64,000 nucleotides of DNA from Moraxellaceae bacterium (GCA_030680295.1 JAUXVU010000020.1:62001-126000), one strand, 5' to 3'; counted from the stretch's first letter, positions 17,540 to 27,883 are shown. A program made the numbers and translations. Notes: generated by a model not told the origin, from the sequence alone.

Positions 17540-19432
17540 ATGCTGAGTCAGCGTAATATTCGAATCTGGCTAGTACCATCACTCGCGATGCTTCTACTAA
17601 TCGTGCTGGCTAAGTATGTTGTGGACATCCGTACTTACCAAGCACGGCAAGCTGACCAAAACGAAGTGCAAAACATTCTGCTAGAAGTGCGGGCAGAGTT
17701 TTTGTCGCACCTAAACGCCAATATGTATTTGGGCTCAGGAATTTCAGCTTATATTCAGGCGAACAACGGCATCATTCATGACCAAGACATGCAGCCTTGG
17801 CTTCAAAGCCTATTTAAACAAGGCCGCTATATACGCAATATCGGCATCGCCCCGCAAAACACCATCTCAATGGTCTTTCCGTTAAAAAATAACGAAGCGG
17901 CAGTTGGTTTGCACTTTCCATCATTACCTGATCAATGGCCACAAATCGAACAAGGCATAAAAACCAACCAACCGTTTATGCAAGGACCAGTCAACTTAGC
18001 CCAAGGTGGTCGTGGACTGGCTTATCGAATTCCGGTCTATCTCAATAACAACACAGAATATTGGGGGCTGATCAGTAGCATTATTGATATCGATAAGTTG
18101 GTAGCTGAAGCCACGGCTAAAGCCACTACTCGTGGCCTAGATATTGTCTTTGTTTTTAATAACGACGCCACACAAGTGCGGAAAAACTTCACTGGCTCAG
18201 TTGATTTACCCATCGAGAACTTAACCGGGCAGGTTTGGGGTCGACTAACTAAAAGCCACACTTCACTCATCAACATTGAGCGCTTACTAGCGTATTGCTC
18301 CGCCATGCTCATTGGGCTTTTTATTTTCCGACTGCAATGCCGTGATCAGCAAGTACTAGAAATGCAGGAGGATCTTTTAAAGTCCCAGCGCATTTTTAGC
18401 GCTGCTTTTAGTGCCTCTTCACAAGGCATGTTGTTATTGAGTCCTACACATACCGTCACTGCAGCCAATCCGGCTTGTGCTGAATTACTCGGCATGAGCG
18501 CTCACCTACTTCAGGAACGAGAGTTCTCCAGCCTGCTGAGCGAACGTAGTCGTGACAATGCCATGGCCATCATTGCCGCCTCATCGTCATTTCAAGCACC
18601 CGCTATTGAATGCGAGCTTTTGCACTACGTTGATCAACATACAATTGAGTGTGAACTACATATCGCCAGCATTGAGATGGGCAACAAAGGTTGGCTGGTG
18701 CATATCCGTGACCTGCGAGAAAGCAAGAAACTCCAACAACTACAAAACGAATTTATTTCAACCACAAGTCATGAGTTACGCACACCCTTAACTGCCATTA
18801 TTGGTGCGCTTGGCCTGCTCAACAACGAAGCGTTAGGCCCCATTCCAGCCAATATGAAAGAGCTTATTAATCTAGCTTACGGCAACAGCCAAACGCTGAA
18901 ATCATTGATTAATGACCTACTTGATATGGATAAATTGTTATCTGGCCATATCCAATTAGTGCTTCAAGCTCACCCGATTCAAAACTTAGTGACGCAGACA
19001 GTAAATGAGCTGTCTCCTTTCGCCAAAAAGCAAAACGTAACAGTCACTATAGAGCGCTCTGACGATCTTTTAGTCATGGTTGATGCTTTGCGGTTTCAGC
19101 AAATTCTGAGCAATTTATTATCGAATGCCATTAAGTTCTCTGGCGCAGACTCCACTGTCACCGTGCACATTCGACAAACAAACAACTTTGCTCGCGTAGC
19201 AATCACTGACCAAGGACCGGGTATTAGCTCACAATTTCAAGCGCGTTTATTCTCGCGTTTTGCGCAAGAAGACGCATCAAATACACGCAATCCAGGCGGC
19301 ACAGGCTTAGGGCTTGCCATCAGTAAGGCGCTGGTCGAACAAATGCGAGGGCGTATTGGTTACTTGCCTGCCTCGCCACATGGCGCGACATTCTGGTTTG
19401 AAATGCCACTCGTGATGACTAACGAGTTCTGA
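17540..19432 (+). CDS. CHASE-PAS sensor histidine kinase
   Basis: 630-residue membrane kinase. First membrane helix about 9-27, a CHASE-type periplasmic domain to about 245 (SGISAYIQANNGII, GRYIRNIGIAP, AYRIPVYLNNNTEYWGLISSIIDI), second helix about 248-264, PAS 286-390, HisKA with phospho-acceptor His411 (TSHELRTPLTAI), then the HATPase with N box (LLSNAIKFSG), DQGPGIS and GGTGLGLAISK. No receiver domain is fused and no response regulator is adjacent, so it is an orphan. It is divergent from katG and followed by a nitroreductase, which suggests a link to redox stress but does not prove one. Confidence 0.92.
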   Translation: MLSQRNIRIWLVPSLAMLLLIVLAKYVVDIRTYQARQADQNEVQNILLEVRAEFLSHLNANMYLGSGISAYIQANNGIIHDQDMQPWLQSLFKQGRYIRNIGIAPQNTISMVFPLKNNEAAVGLHFPSLPDQWPQIEQGIKTNQPFMQGPVNLAQGGRGLAYRIPVYLNNNTEYWGLISSIIDIDKLVAEATAKATTRGLDIVFVFNNDATQVRKNFTGSVDLPIENLTGQVWGRLTKSHTSLINIERLLAYCSAMLIGLFIFRLQCRDQQVLEMQEDLLKSQRIFSAAFSASSQGMLLLSPTHTVTAANPACAELLGMSAHLLQEREFSSLLSERSRDNAMAIIAASSSFQAPAIECELLHYVDQHTIECELHIASIEMGNKGWLVHIRDLRESKKLQQLQNEFISTTSHELRTPLTAIIGALGLLNNEALGPIPANMKELINLAYGNSQTLKSLINDLLDMDKLLSGHIQLVLQAHPIQNLVTQTVNELSPFAKKQNVTVTIERSDDLLVMVDALRFQQILSNLLSNAIKFSGADSTVTVHIRQTNNFARVAITDQGPGISSQFQARLFSRFAQEDASNTRNPGGTGLGLAISKALVEQMRGRIGYLPASPHGATFWFEMPLVMTNEF

Positions 19433-19482
19433 TGTTTTCAGCTAAAGTATCGATTCGACACTTTTAACTGTGGAAACCGTTT

Positions 19483-20163
19483 ATGTCAGAAGCTCACTCC
19501 ACTTCATTACCTGATGCTATTCGCCAACGTCGATCAGTCCGTGGCTTTAAACCTGAAGCAATCGCCCCAGAGGTATTACAGCAAGTATTTGAGTTGGCGC
19601 AGTGGGCACCGTCTAATTGCAATGTGCAGCCATGGCAGGTTTATGTCGCCTCTGGCGAGACACGTGACACGCTGAAACAACGATTTACAGAAGGTGTAGC
19701 CAGCGGCAAAGCCATGACACCTGATATTGGTTTTATGCCCAGCCTGAGCGGTGTACATCGCACTCGCCAAGTAGAGTGTGCGCAAGCACTTTATGGCGCC
19801 ATGGGTATTGCCCGTGACGATAAGATGGGGCGTATGCGTGCCACTTTGCGCAACTTTGAATTATTTGATGCGCCACATGTGTGCTTTCTGGGCATGGATA
19901 AATCGTTCGACACCCTAATGGCATTAGATGTGGGCATGTACGCGCAAACGCTGATGTTAGCAATGACTGCTCACGGCATTGCCAGCTGTGCACAAGGCTC
20001 CATGGCTTATTACCCTAACGATGTGCGAGAAGTGTTTGGCATCGACGACAATATCGCGATTTTATTTGGCATCTCGTTTGGATACGAGGACACTAGTGTA
20101 GCGGCCAATGAGGCACGCACCATTCGCGCACCGCTGGCTGAATCTGTTTCTTTTCGCAACTAA
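19483..20163 (+). CDS. Nitroreductase family protein
   Basis: FMN-dependent NAD(P)H oxidoreductase of 226 residues. The N-terminal FMN-binding motif RQRRSVRGF and the segment LAQWAPSNCNVQPWQVYV are diagnostic; the C-terminal FMN contact region is GIASCAQGSMAYYP followed by ILFGISFGYED. It probably acts as a dimer in the cytoplasm on nitro compounds, quinones or similar. It lies 50 bp after the histidine kinase and 15 bp before the Ala-rich repeat protein, so all three may be one transcript. Confidence 0.9.
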   Translation: MSEAHSTSLPDAIRQRRSVRGFKPEAIAPEVLQQVFELAQWAPSNCNVQPWQVYVASGETRDTLKQRFTEGVASGKAMTPDIGFMPSLSGVHRTRQVECAQALYGAMGIARDDKMGRMRATLRNFELFDAPHVCFLGMDKSFDTLMALDVGMYAQTLMLAMTAHGIASCAQGSMAYYPNDVREVFGIDDNIAILFGISFGYEDTSVAANEARTIRAPLAESVSFRN

Positions 20164-20178
20164 AGATGAGCACTGAAT

Positions 20179-21183
20179 ATGTCTGATGACACGCCATCTG
20201 AAAAGCCACCATTAGCTCCCGCTAAGCCTTCATTACGCGAACCACTCAAGCGTGTGGCTAAAAATGCCATGGAGGCTGTAGGCCAAGCCCGCACGACTGC
20301 CAAAGGCATGGCGATAATGGCTGCTGAAACCGCCAAAGAAGTCAGTGGTATGGCCAATGAAACCGCCAAAGGTGTGGCCGAGATAGCGAATGAAGCTGCG
20401 CGCTCGGCACTGCAGATTGCATCGGAAGGTGCGCAGGTAGTGGCACAGTTAGCTGAAGATGGCGCCAAAGTAGCAGCGCAGTTTGCAGGCGACACGGCCA
20501 AAGCGGCGGGCCAAGTAGCAAGAGAGGTAGCGCTGCAAATGGCGCAGGCCTATTTGCGCAAGTCTACGTTGACGCTGACATTTTCAGAAAGTCAGCTTAA
20601 CCGCCAACTAAGGCAAAAATTTGCCAACAACCCCAACATTGATCACCTCACCGTGTACTGCGGCGACGACCGAATTACCGTGGCTGTCGATGGCCATCAC
20701 AACCGACTAATTTATACCGTTGAATTAGATTTCGATGTACTGGAGTGCAAGGTTTCACGCGACACCAGTTATTTACGCGTACGCCAAGTCAGCGAAGAGC
20801 TCGATGCTCAGTTTAGGCAAACCAATTTAATTGCTAACTGGGCCGCCAAACAAATTGGTCGCGGTGCGTTTTATGTTGCTAATCGCTTACCGACCAAAGC
20901 ACCAGTACACCAAATGCTGGCCAATATTCCGGGCGTCATCAGTGAAGGGCCTCGTTTATGGCGCATTGATTTGGGTGAAACCGCCATGCTGGATTTCTTA
21001 AACAATCGCTCATGGATGGTTGAGAAATTAGTTGGGCTAACCGACTTAAGCGTGTTACCCGGACTAACCACGCTCAAAGACAGCAAAGAGTTGATGACTC
21101 AGCTGGTACAGCAATTTGAAATTCGTGATTTGCGTGTGCGACCAGGACGGTTAGAGGTCCTAGTCGGCATCAACGCTACTTGA
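20179..21183 (+). CDS. Unknown protein with Ala-rich amphipathic repeats, paralogue of the 14317 gene
   Basis: 334 residues. Residues about 27-118 form a long Ala-rich helix of roughly 11-residue periods (AAETAKEVSGMANETAKGVA, EIANEAARSALQIASEGAQV, AEDGAKVAAQFAGDTAKAAG). This resembles LEA-like or apolipoprotein-like surface helices and phasins. From about 125 the chain matches the paralogue (STLTLTFSESQLNRQLRQKF, LIYTVELDFDV, WRIDLGETAMLDFLNNRSWM, LRVRPGRLEVLVGI). No signal peptide. A membrane- or granule-surface role is an inference from the repeat. A terminator follows directly. Confidence 0.8.
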   Translation: MSDDTPSEKPPLAPAKPSLREPLKRVAKNAMEAVGQARTTAKGMAIMAAETAKEVSGMANETAKGVAEIANEAARSALQIASEGAQVVAQLAEDGAKVAAQFAGDTAKAAGQVAREVALQMAQAYLRKSTLTLTFSESQLNRQLRQKFANNPNIDHLTVYCGDDRITVAVDGHHNRLIYTVELDFDVLECKVSRDTSYLRVRQVSEELDAQFRQTNLIANWAAKQIGRGAFYVANRLPTKAPVHQMLANIPGVISEGPRLWRIDLGETAMLDFLNNRSWMVEKLVGLTDLSVLPGLTTLKDSKELMTQLVQQFEIRDLRVRPGRLEVLVGINAT

Positions 21184-21210
21184 AGAAGCCCCAAAATATG
21201 GGGGCTTCTT
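21183..21210. terminator. Bidirectional terminator
   Basis: AAGAAGCCCC (21183-21192) pairs with GGGGCTTCTT (21201-21210). It lies between the convergent 20179(+) and 21213(-) genes and starts at the last base of the upstream stop codon. Confidence 0.75.
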
Positions 21211-21212
21211 AA

Positions 21213-21647
21213 TTACAACCCGCGCTTGGCCAGCTTTTTCAAACCTGCACGAATAGGTGCTTCCAAACCCTTGGCGATAAGCCATGCAGTACCGGGAATC
21301 GCTGAGTCTAATTCGATGGTGTAATGCAAGCGCGAACCATCTTGAAATGGGTAAAAACGCATCACGCCCAAATGGTTTTTAACCGGCCAGCCACCTTTGC
21401 TGATTGTGTATTCAATGAGTTGATTTTCTTCAACTTTGGTATTGGTTTCTTCCAACGTCACCAAGCCGCCGGGTGCAGACATAAGACGTGTTGATCCAAC
21501 GCCATTCACCGAACCTTGGCCATCACGAATGCGTGTGATTTTTAATGGGAAAATTACGTTCAGATTTTCATGATCGCTCAGGAAAGCGAATAGCTTTTCG
21601 ACTGGGAATGAAAACTCTTGAATAATTTCGATACGTTGCGCTGCCAT
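21213..21647 (-). CDS. SRPBCC (START-like) family protein
   Basis: 144 residues from the ATG at 21647, with GGGAG six bases upstream; the longer frame from 21659 would start inside this ribosome site. The chain fits the SRPBCC/polyketide-cyclase-like fold: IEIIQEFSFPVEKLFAFLSDHENLNVIFP at the N-terminus, VNGVGSTRLMSAPGGLVTLEE in the sheet, and RLHYTIELDSAIPGTAWLIAKGLEAPIRAGLKKL as the closing helix. Such proteins bind hydrophobic ligands in a cavity. No specific ligand can be named. Confidence 0.8.
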   Translation of the reverse strand: MAAQRIEIIQEFSFPVEKLFAFLSDHENLNVIFPLKITRIRDGQGSVNGVGSTRLMSAPGGLVTLEETNTKVEENQLIEYTISKGGWPVKNHLGVMRFYPFQDGSRLHYTIELDSAIPGTAWLIAKGLEAPIRAGLKKLAKRGL

Positions 21648-21735
21648 AAAGACTCCCATTGATCATTTTATGTATTTAATTAAGTGACAACGGATACTGC
21701 CACTCTAAATCTTCTGCCACAAGTATGACTAAAAG

Positions 21736-22695
21736 CTACTTTAATAAATATTGATTCATCGCCTGTAATAACTGCTGGCGCAAATCTGCTCGCTCATTAA
21801 TTAAATGATGTGATGCTTCCGGAATCTGCAATTGGCCTTCCACAAAAAACCATTGGCGGACAAAGTTCACGTTATATCGCCAGTCCACCGTTTCATCACG
21901 TTCGCCTTGCACCAACGATATTGGAAAGCGGCACTGAGGCAACGCATGAATATAACGCTCCCAGCGCACCATGCTGTTTAACCAAGCCAATGGAATTGTG
22001 CGGAACTGTAATGGATCGTTGTGCCATAAAAAATCAACAAAGTCGTGATCATTACTGCTGCGCCGCATATGACGAGGCAAAGAGAGGCGCCAACGACCAA
22101 ACAGCCACTGCCCAAAACGTACTTTGCGCCATTGCGCAATACGAACCAACGGCGCCAACAGCTGCACTCGCGAAAAGAGTGGGCGTTTGCCGGTGGCCAA
22201 TGAGGACAACACATGATCCATTAAAATTGCACCGCCGGTGCTCTGCCCTATGGCAACCCATGGTGACGGCAGCTCTGGCTTAAGTGTTGCGAGCACATCA
22301 ACTAACACCTCTTGGTAGTGCTTAAAATCTTCGATGGCCCCCGTTGCTCCAGATGACAAACCATGGCCAGGCAAGTCATATGCTACGACGGCATATCCAC
22401 GAGCCAAGCCATGCTCAATGGCATGACGGTACAAACCCACATGATCAAAATAACCATGCACAATCAGCAAAGTACCTTTTGGGTGCTTGGCTAAGGGCAA
22501 AAATACGTGCGTGGCAATGGCATAACCATAAGCATCTAATGTGCCTAAATAGTGCTGGACGGACACGCCATCCGCTAAAGTGTGCAACTGATAATGCTGA
22601 ACATAATCAGCCAAAACCCCTCGCAGAGGGGCTTTTATAGCTAAATCTAATGGCGGCAAGGCGCGACGGACTTTGTCAGGGCTGAACGTGGTCAA
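21736..22695 (-). CDS. Alpha/beta hydrolase, monoacylglycerol-lipase-like
   Basis: 319 residues of the serine-aminopeptidase S33 / lysophospholipase-like group. Oxyanion segment LIVHGYFDHVGLYRH, nucleophile elbow GQSTGG (Ser in GQS), acid in VQGERDETVDW and His in PEASHHLINE are all present. The start is TTG with GAGGG six bases upstream; no ATG lies nearby in frame. No signal peptide, so it acts inside the cell on monoglycerides or related esters. It follows the M19-like gene by 40 bp on the same strand. Confidence 0.85.
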   Translation of the reverse strand: MTTFSPDKVRRALPPLDLAIKAPLRGVLADYVQHYQLHTLADGVSVQHYLGTLDAYGYAIATHVFLPLAKHPKGTLLIVHGYFDHVGLYRHAIEHGLARGYAVVAYDLPGHGLSSGATGAIEDFKHYQEVLVDVLATLKPELPSPWVAIGQSTGGAILMDHVLSSLATGKRPLFSRVQLLAPLVRIAQWRKVRFGQWLFGRWRLSLPRHMRRSSNDHDFVDFLWHNDPLQFRTIPLAWLNSMVRWERYIHALPQCRFPISLVQGERDETVDWRYNVNFVRQWFFVEGQLQIPEASHHLINERADLRQQLLQAMNQYLLK

Positions 22696-22735
22696 GCTAG
22701 ACCCTCAAAATGTCATAGTTGGCCTAGCTTAACCA

Positions 22736-25321
22736 TTACGGTTGCAAGCGCAATAAGGGATTAACCGGCTTAGGTGCCGCACGTAAAATTCCCTCAGGTG
22801 TTACTGCACCACCCGCCTCATTTATCGCATTACTGGCTGCAAGGGTAAGCTCCCACGTTTGTATAAAACGCTCAGCCGAATTAAACAAATCTTGCATATC
22901 TTGCGCCGTGCCTTCTAAACGCATTTCTTGCACCATGCCACTCATCATGCCGTAATGTGCACTGCCATCCTCATCGAGTGACCAAGTGCGACCATTACCA
23001 AGCGCGTCACGCTCTTCTGGCTGGAAGAACCGAACGGCAGATTTTCCAGAAAAATCCGTTAGCTGATCAAAAACCGTGCCGACAAATAGGTCGTATGGAT
23101 AACGAACCTCTTTACCAGCACCAATATTTCCACGAGGGGACGCTTGTGCCGACAAGCCATTGGTGTCGGTGCCAAAGCCAAAACCAAATAACGGACGTGG
23201 TTCCGGCAGGGTGCGCCAAATAGCTTTCAATTCCGCCATATCGCGAATTAGGCGAGGACCGTTAGATAAACTCGGATACATGAAGCCGCCATTACGCAAA
23301 ATGCGCAACGTCTGATCACGACTGGTGCCACCGAATGTGCCATGGGTTGAAACAAATGGATAGGCAATCGGTTGAGCCTCGGCCAACTCCAAGGCTTGTG
23401 TTTTCATTTCCAGTTCGAGGTGATCAATATCAAAAATCAATCCTTTTTCCATCAGTAGCTGATAGGCGAACAGTCCCATGGGGGTCATCCAGCGCGCATT
23501 ACATTGGCGCTTTTGCGGATAACAAGGCGTGATACCGCCTGGACGACCGCCTTGGCCCAAGAATGGACACAGCTGCTCGGGCAGGCCAGTGGTATAAAGA
23601 CTGGTCATTTGGGTGCCACCAAACTGATCCCACAAATAACCAGTGAAGCCCGGTGTTTCATCTAGCTGTGGGCAGTCGTAGGTAGTCCAAAACTCACCCG
23701 TTGGTAATTCTGCAGACTGGATATAACCCAAAGGTGAAATGCCCATTGGATTGGTCAACAACCCTGTTAACTTGTTGATGTCTTGCGAAGGAATACCGCC
23801 AGTGTTTTCGCGATTACCTAAGTTCAGTACTAGGCCATCAAAAATCCCGTTACCACCAAAAGCGTTATCAAACTCGTGAATGGTAATAACCTGCCGAACA
23901 CCTAAGTCCAGCAAACGATCCAGTTGATTGCGAACCACATTTTCGTCGCAGGTATAGCTGTTTTCGGTAAGTCCTTTACCCGTCTCTTGAAAAGGCTCTT
24001 GCATGCGCAAAGGGTTGTATCGCAGCTTACAGTCCAACACATTGGAAATTTCAATGCCTATGACTACCGCCAACTTGCCTTTTGCAATGACTTCTCGCGC
24101 TTCTTCTGGCGACAAAACAATACGGAACCAACCCTTGTTGCGACCACCGTATTGCGCATCAATATAGTCTTGTAGTGCATACAAGGTACCAACCTGTCGT
24201 GCTGCACTATTCATTTCATTACAGTCACGCAGTAAGTCTTTGGTGAGGTTACGCTGGATTTCACACAGCGTTTCATTTTCCACCAAGTCATTCACCATAA
24301 TGCGCAGGCCTGACATCCATGCACGCTCTACCCACTTCCAGTAAATTGCCTCATGAGTCAAGCTGCCACGTGATGGCCAGTCAGTAAAGGTTGGCCAACC
24401 ATCAGTAGCATGGCCATCAAAATCATTACCCAACAAACTCCCCACTAAATCAAGCAAACCATTTGGGCCATGAACTTCTTTGCAGTCACCAAGGGCGTGT
24501 GTCACACCAAAACGATGAAATGGGTCGCCGTATTGAGCGTTACCTAAAAAGTTGGTTGCCGTTAAATGAACGTGCACATCGGCCATACCAAGTACACGAC
24601 CATCTTCGGTGGTGCCCTTAAATGTTTCACCTTCCGCGTTGCTATTTGCTTCAGGAAACTCTGCGCAGCCAGTGGCCATATGCAACTTAAATTGCTGTGC
24701 ATTTGCGCCTTGCGCTAACTGACCAGACTCAGCAACTCCCAAGCGTTGATTGGAAGCAGCCGAATCTATTGTGAATAACTCACCTCGAATTTTTGGATCA
24801 TTAAAACTACGATACGCCGTGATTTCTGCCAATGTAGGCTCACGATCTTTCACGGGTGGTTGAATGTATTGCGTGTTATCGCCAACGACACGCAGGGTAA
24901 TGATGTTGTTATCTTTTGCTGCGGCTAACGAGTTCATTCCCACGTTATTGCCCACAGAAACCAGCTGACCAGCTCGGTTATACAGCAGGTAATTACCTAG
25001 ACTAGTGGGCTTGAAATAAAAGGCATCGGCCTCGGCAAAACTGTTTGCCGTTGCACCATACCGACCATTATTGGCGGTTATGAATTTATCGTTTTCAGCA
25101 GATTGAATAACGACGCAACGATTCGCAAAGGCATAACGTGTGCGACCCGAAACCTCAACACCGTCATCATCATCATCGTCGTCGTCACCATCGTCGTCAG
25201 GCGCCGGTGGATTAGTCGTCCCATCACCTAATGATATTCGTGATTTATTCGAGTCGAAAATACAGCCTGACAATACCAATGCAATGCTGAGCAATGTCAG
25301 CTGAAGAAAACGGAACGCCAT
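22736..25321 (-). CDS. M19-like metallohydrolase lipoprotein with N-terminal beta-trefoil
   Basis: 861 residues. Lipoprotein signal MAFRFLQLTLLSIALVLSGC, then an Asp run (DDDGDDDDDDDDG) coded by a GAT/GAC tandem repeat. Residues about 65-215 look like a fascin-type beta-trefoil (CVVIQSAENDKFITANNGRYG, NYLLYNRAGQLVSVGN). The hydrolase part starts with MADVHVHLTATNFLGN (metal ligands HxH) and has IEISNVLDC, FDIDHLELE, YPFVSTHGTFGG and GFGFGTDTNG, as in M19 dipeptidase/amidohydrolase-type enzymes. It is much longer than typical dipeptidases (about 330-400). Substrate unknown; cell-surface or periplasmic. Confidence 0.75.
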   Translation of the reverse strand: MAFRFLQLTLLSIALVLSGCIFDSNKSRISLGDGTTNPPAPDDDGDDDDDDDDGVEVSGRTRYAFANRCVVIQSAENDKFITANNGRYGATANSFAEADAFYFKPTSLGNYLLYNRAGQLVSVGNNVGMNSLAAAKDNNIITLRVVGDNTQYIQPPVKDREPTLAEITAYRSFNDPKIRGELFTIDSAASNQRLGVAESGQLAQGANAQQFKLHMATGCAEFPEANSNAEGETFKGTTEDGRVLGMADVHVHLTATNFLGNAQYGDPFHRFGVTHALGDCKEVHGPNGLLDLVGSLLGNDFDGHATDGWPTFTDWPSRGSLTHEAIYWKWVERAWMSGLRIMVNDLVENETLCEIQRNLTKDLLRDCNEMNSAARQVGTLYALQDYIDAQYGGRNKGWFRIVLSPEEAREVIAKGKLAVVIGIEISNVLDCKLRYNPLRMQEPFQETGKGLTENSYTCDENVVRNQLDRLLDLGVRQVITIHEFDNAFGGNGIFDGLVLNLGNRENTGGIPSQDINKLTGLLTNPMGISPLGYIQSAELPTGEFWTTYDCPQLDETPGFTGYLWDQFGGTQMTSLYTTGLPEQLCPFLGQGGRPGGITPCYPQKRQCNARWMTPMGLFAYQLLMEKGLIFDIDHLELEMKTQALELAEAQPIAYPFVSTHGTFGGTSRDQTLRILRNGGFMYPSLSNGPRLIRDMAELKAIWRTLPEPRPLFGFGFGTDTNGLSAQASPRGNIGAGKEVRYPYDLFVGTVFDQLTDFSGKSAVRFFQPEERDALGNGRTWSLDEDGSAHYGMMSGMVQEMRLEGTAQDMQDLFNSAERFIQTWELTLAASNAINEAGGAVTPEGILRAAPKPVNPLLRLQP

Positions 25322-25410
25322 GACGACGGCCTCTTTTTATTATTATTGAGCGAATTTTAGTCACTAATGTAACTATTGTCTATGCGTCAAACCTAAATTA
25401 ACGCCCCAAT

Positions 25411-25441
25411 AAAAAGGCCGATGAGGTCACCCTCACCGGCC
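25411..25441 (-). terminator. Rho-independent terminator of fba
   Basis: GGCCG-A-TGAGG (25416-25426) pairs with CCTCA-C-CGGCC across TCAC. Read on the minus strand it is followed by TTTTT (25411-25415), just after the fba stop. Confidence 0.85.
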
Positions 25442-25462
25442 TGAAACCACCTGCGTTAACGC

Positions 25463-26527
25463 TTATTGCACTTGTTGGCGCAGCTCGCCACGGGTGTAAC
25501 GATCGGTCATCACTTCAAGTGACAATGGACGAATTTTGCTGGCCTGACCAGCGCAATTAAACGCCTCATAACGATCCACACAAATATCACGCATGGCCAC
25601 CATAGTTTCTTTAAAGAACTTACGTGGATCAAACTCTGATGGATGTTCTGCCATATAACGACGAATTGCACCGGTGGATGCCAAACGCAAATCCGTGTCG
25701 ATATTCACTTTACGCACACCGTGCTTAATGGCTTCAACAATCTGCTCTACCGGCACACCGTAAGTTTCTTTAATGTCACCACCGTACTGATTGATGATGC
25801 TTAACCAGTCTTGCGGAACACTGGACGAGCCATGCATAACCAAATGCGTGTTGGGGATGCGAGCATGAATTTCTTTGATGCGATCAATCGACAAGATGTC
25901 GCCTGTTGGTGGGCGCGTAAATTTATAGGCACCATGTGATGTGCCGATGGCAATCGCCAGCGCGTCAACACCCGTGTCTTGCACAAAACGGGCAGCTTCT
26001 TCTGGGTCAGTCAGCAGCTGAGAATGATCGAGCACACCTTCAGCACCCACACCATCTTCTTCACCGGCCAGACCTGTTTCCAAAGAACCTAGGCAGCCAA
26101 TCTCGCCTTCAACAGACACACCACAAGAATGCGCCATTTCAACAACACGACGAGTCACCGTCGAGTTGTACTCATAACTGGTTGGCGTTTTGCCATCTTC
26201 ACCCAAGGAGCCATCCATCATCACCGAGCTAAAGCCAAGCTGAATCGAGCGCTGGCAAATCGCAGGGCTGGTACCGTGATCCTGGTGCATGACCACCGGA
26301 ATCTGTGGGAACTCTTCGATGGCGGCCAAAATAAGGTGACGCAAAAACGGCGCGCCGGCATATTTGCGCGCACCGGCTGAGGCCTGCACGATGACAGGTG
26401 AGTCAGTCTTGGCAGCCGCTTCCATAATGGCGCGTATTTGCTCAAGGTTATTGACGTTAAACGCAGGCACGCCATAACCATACTCGGCGGCGTGATCTAA
26501 CAATTGACGCAGGCTGATCAAAGCCAT
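25463..26527 (-). CDS. fba: Fructose-1,6-bisphosphate aldolase, class II
   Basis: Zinc-dependent cleavage of fructose-1,6-bisphosphate into dihydroxyacetone phosphate and glyceraldehyde 3-phosphate. The 354 residues are of the Calvin-cycle-like subtype. Zinc ligands lie in VMHQDHGTS (His), [11 protein letters not shown] and GTSHGAYKF (His), [10 protein letters not shown] (His); phosphate-binding [14 protein letters not shown] is intact. AGGAG precedes the ATG. It follows pgk by 23 bp and ends the tkt-epd-pgk-fba series before a strong terminator. Confidence 0.97.
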   Translation of the reverse strand: MALISLRQLLDHAAEYGYGVPAFNVNNLEQIRAIMEAAAKTDSPVIVQASAGARKYAGAPFLRHLILAAIEEFPQIPVVMHQDHGTSPAICQRSIQLGFSSVMMDGSLGEDGKTPTSYEYNSTVTRRVVEMAHSCGVSVEGEIGCLGSLETGLAGEEDGVGAEGVLDHSQLLTDPEEAARFVQDTGVDALAIAIGTSHGAYKFTRPPTGDILSIDRIKEIHARIPNTHLVMHGSSSVPQDWLSIINQYGGDIKETYGVPVEQIVEAIKHGVRKVNIDTDLRLASTGAIRRYMAEHPSEFDPRKFFKETMVAMRDICVDRYEAFNCAGQASKIRPLSLEVMTDRYTRGELRQQVQ

Positions 26528-26550
26528 GGTGTTCTCCTAAAAAACGATAA

Positions 26551-27741
26551 TTACTTAGCCGCTGCAGCTTCCAATGCCGCTACTGCGGGCAATACTTTGC
26601 CTTCAACAAACTCTAAAAATGCACCACCACCGGTGGAGATATACGACACACGATCGGCCACATTGTATTTATCAATGGCCGCCAAGGTATCACCACCGCC
26701 AGCAATCGAAAATGCTTCCGATTCAGCAATCGCCAAACTCAAGGCTTTCGTGCCACCACCAAAAGCGTCCACTTCAAACACGCCCACGGGGCCATTCCAC
26801 AAAATCGTTTTGGCAGCTTTTAAAAGCTCAGCAAAACGCGCGGCGGTATCTGGTCCAACATCTAAAATCATGTCGTTTGGACCAACATCGGCCACTGCTT
26901 TCACCACTGGTGTGGCGGCTTGCACAAAGGCAAAGAAGTCTTCGATAGGACCGGTCACTTCGGCCACCACCACATCGGTAGGCAATGGCACATCAACCTT
27001 AGCGGCAATGGCTTTGGCGGTATCAATTAAGTCATGTTCGCACAGAGACTTACCAACAGGGTAACCCGCTGCCGCCAAGAAGGTATTAGCAATACCACCA
27101 CCAACAATCAACTGGTCGCAAATAGTCGATAGTGAGGTCAGCACATCCAGCTTAGTCGATACTTTCGAGCCAGCTACAATCGCCGCCATCGGACGTGCTG
27201 GATTACCCAGCGCTTTGCTCAATGCGTCTAGCTCAGCCGCCAACAAGGGGCCCGCCGCCGCGACTTTCGCAAACTGAGCCACACCATGTGTTGAGCCTTC
27301 CGCACGATGTGCCGTACCAAAGGCATCCATTACAAACACATCACAGAGTGCCGCATACTTTTGCGTCAGCGCATCAACGTTTTTCTTTTCACCGACATTA
27401 AAACGTACGTTTTCCAACAGCACGACCTGACCCGGAGCAACATCAACACCGTCCAAATAGTCTTTCACCAACGGCACATTTTGACCGAGCTTTTCCGACA
27501 ACCAAGCGGCGACAGGTGCCAGTGAGTTCTCTTCACTAAACTCACCTTCTACCGGACGACCCAAGTGTGAACACACTAACACCGCCGCACCTTTTTCCAG
27601 CGCGAGTTTGATCGTTGGCAACGAGGCCACTAGACGCGCATCAGAGCGAATGACGCCATTTTTTACCGGCACGTTTAAGTCTTCACGGATCAGCACACGC
27701 TTACCGGCCAAATCCAAGTCAGTCATTTTTAATACGGTCAT
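26551..27741 (-). CDS. pgk: Phosphoglycerate kinase
   Basis: Interconverts 1,3-bisphosphoglycerate and 3-phosphoglycerate with ATP. 396 residues. The start at 27741 ([25 protein letters not shown]) has CAGGAGC upstream and matches family length; the longer frame to 27774 adds 11 unmatched residues. Motifs: REDLNVP and SHLGRP (substrate), [21 protein letters not shown] (nucleotide) and the C-terminal [11 protein letters not shown]. Cytoplasmic glycolysis/gluconeogenesis. Its upstream region holds the two hairpin elements described separately. Confidence 0.97.
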   Translation of the reverse strand: MTVLKMTDLDLAGKRVLIREDLNVPVKNGVIRSDARLVASLPTIKLALEKGAAVLVCSHLGRPVEGEFSEENSLAPVAAWLSEKLGQNVPLVKDYLDGVDVAPGQVVLLENVRFNVGEKKNVDALTQKYAALCDVFVMDAFGTAHRAEGSTHGVAQFAKVAAAGPLLAAELDALSKALGNPARPMAAIVAGSKVSTKLDVLTSLSTICDQLIVGGGIANTFLAAAGYPVGKSLCEHDLIDTAKAIAAKVDVPLPTDVVVAEVTGPIEDFFAFVQAATPVVKAVADVGPNDMILDVGPDTAARFAELLKAAKTILWNGPVGVFEVDAFGGGTKALSLAIAESEAFSIAGGGDTLAAIDKYNVADRVSYISTGGGAFLEFVEGKVLPAVAALEAAAAK

Positions 27742-27790
27742 TCTTAGCTCCTGCTCAATACTCTCGATGGCCATTAGGTCAATTCTGACG

Positions 27791-27883
27791 GGCTGAGCAT
27801 GAATTCAAACACGCCGTAAATACATCCCTGTAGGCTCGCAGGCGCCATCCATGGCGCCTGACGGTTTGAATTCATACTCAGCC
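27791..27883 (-). repeat. Palindromic element A: 55-bp core inside a 19-bp stem
   Basis: Left arm 27791-27809 (GGCTGAGCATGAATTCAAA) and right arm 27865-27883 pair over 19 bp with one G-T exchange. Between them is a 55-bp core (27810-27864) that begins CACGCCGT and ends TGACGG. The core has its own hairpin CAGGCGCCATCCATGGCGCCTG, of which CAGGCGCCAT and ATGGCGCCTG are the arms. It lies 50 bp upstream of pgk. Confidence 0.9.

Noticed and set aside
27748-27782. Promoter TTGACC-16 bp-TATTGA for pgk
   Set aside because: The start site would fall downstream of the pgk ribosome-binding sequence, so it is unlikely to be used.
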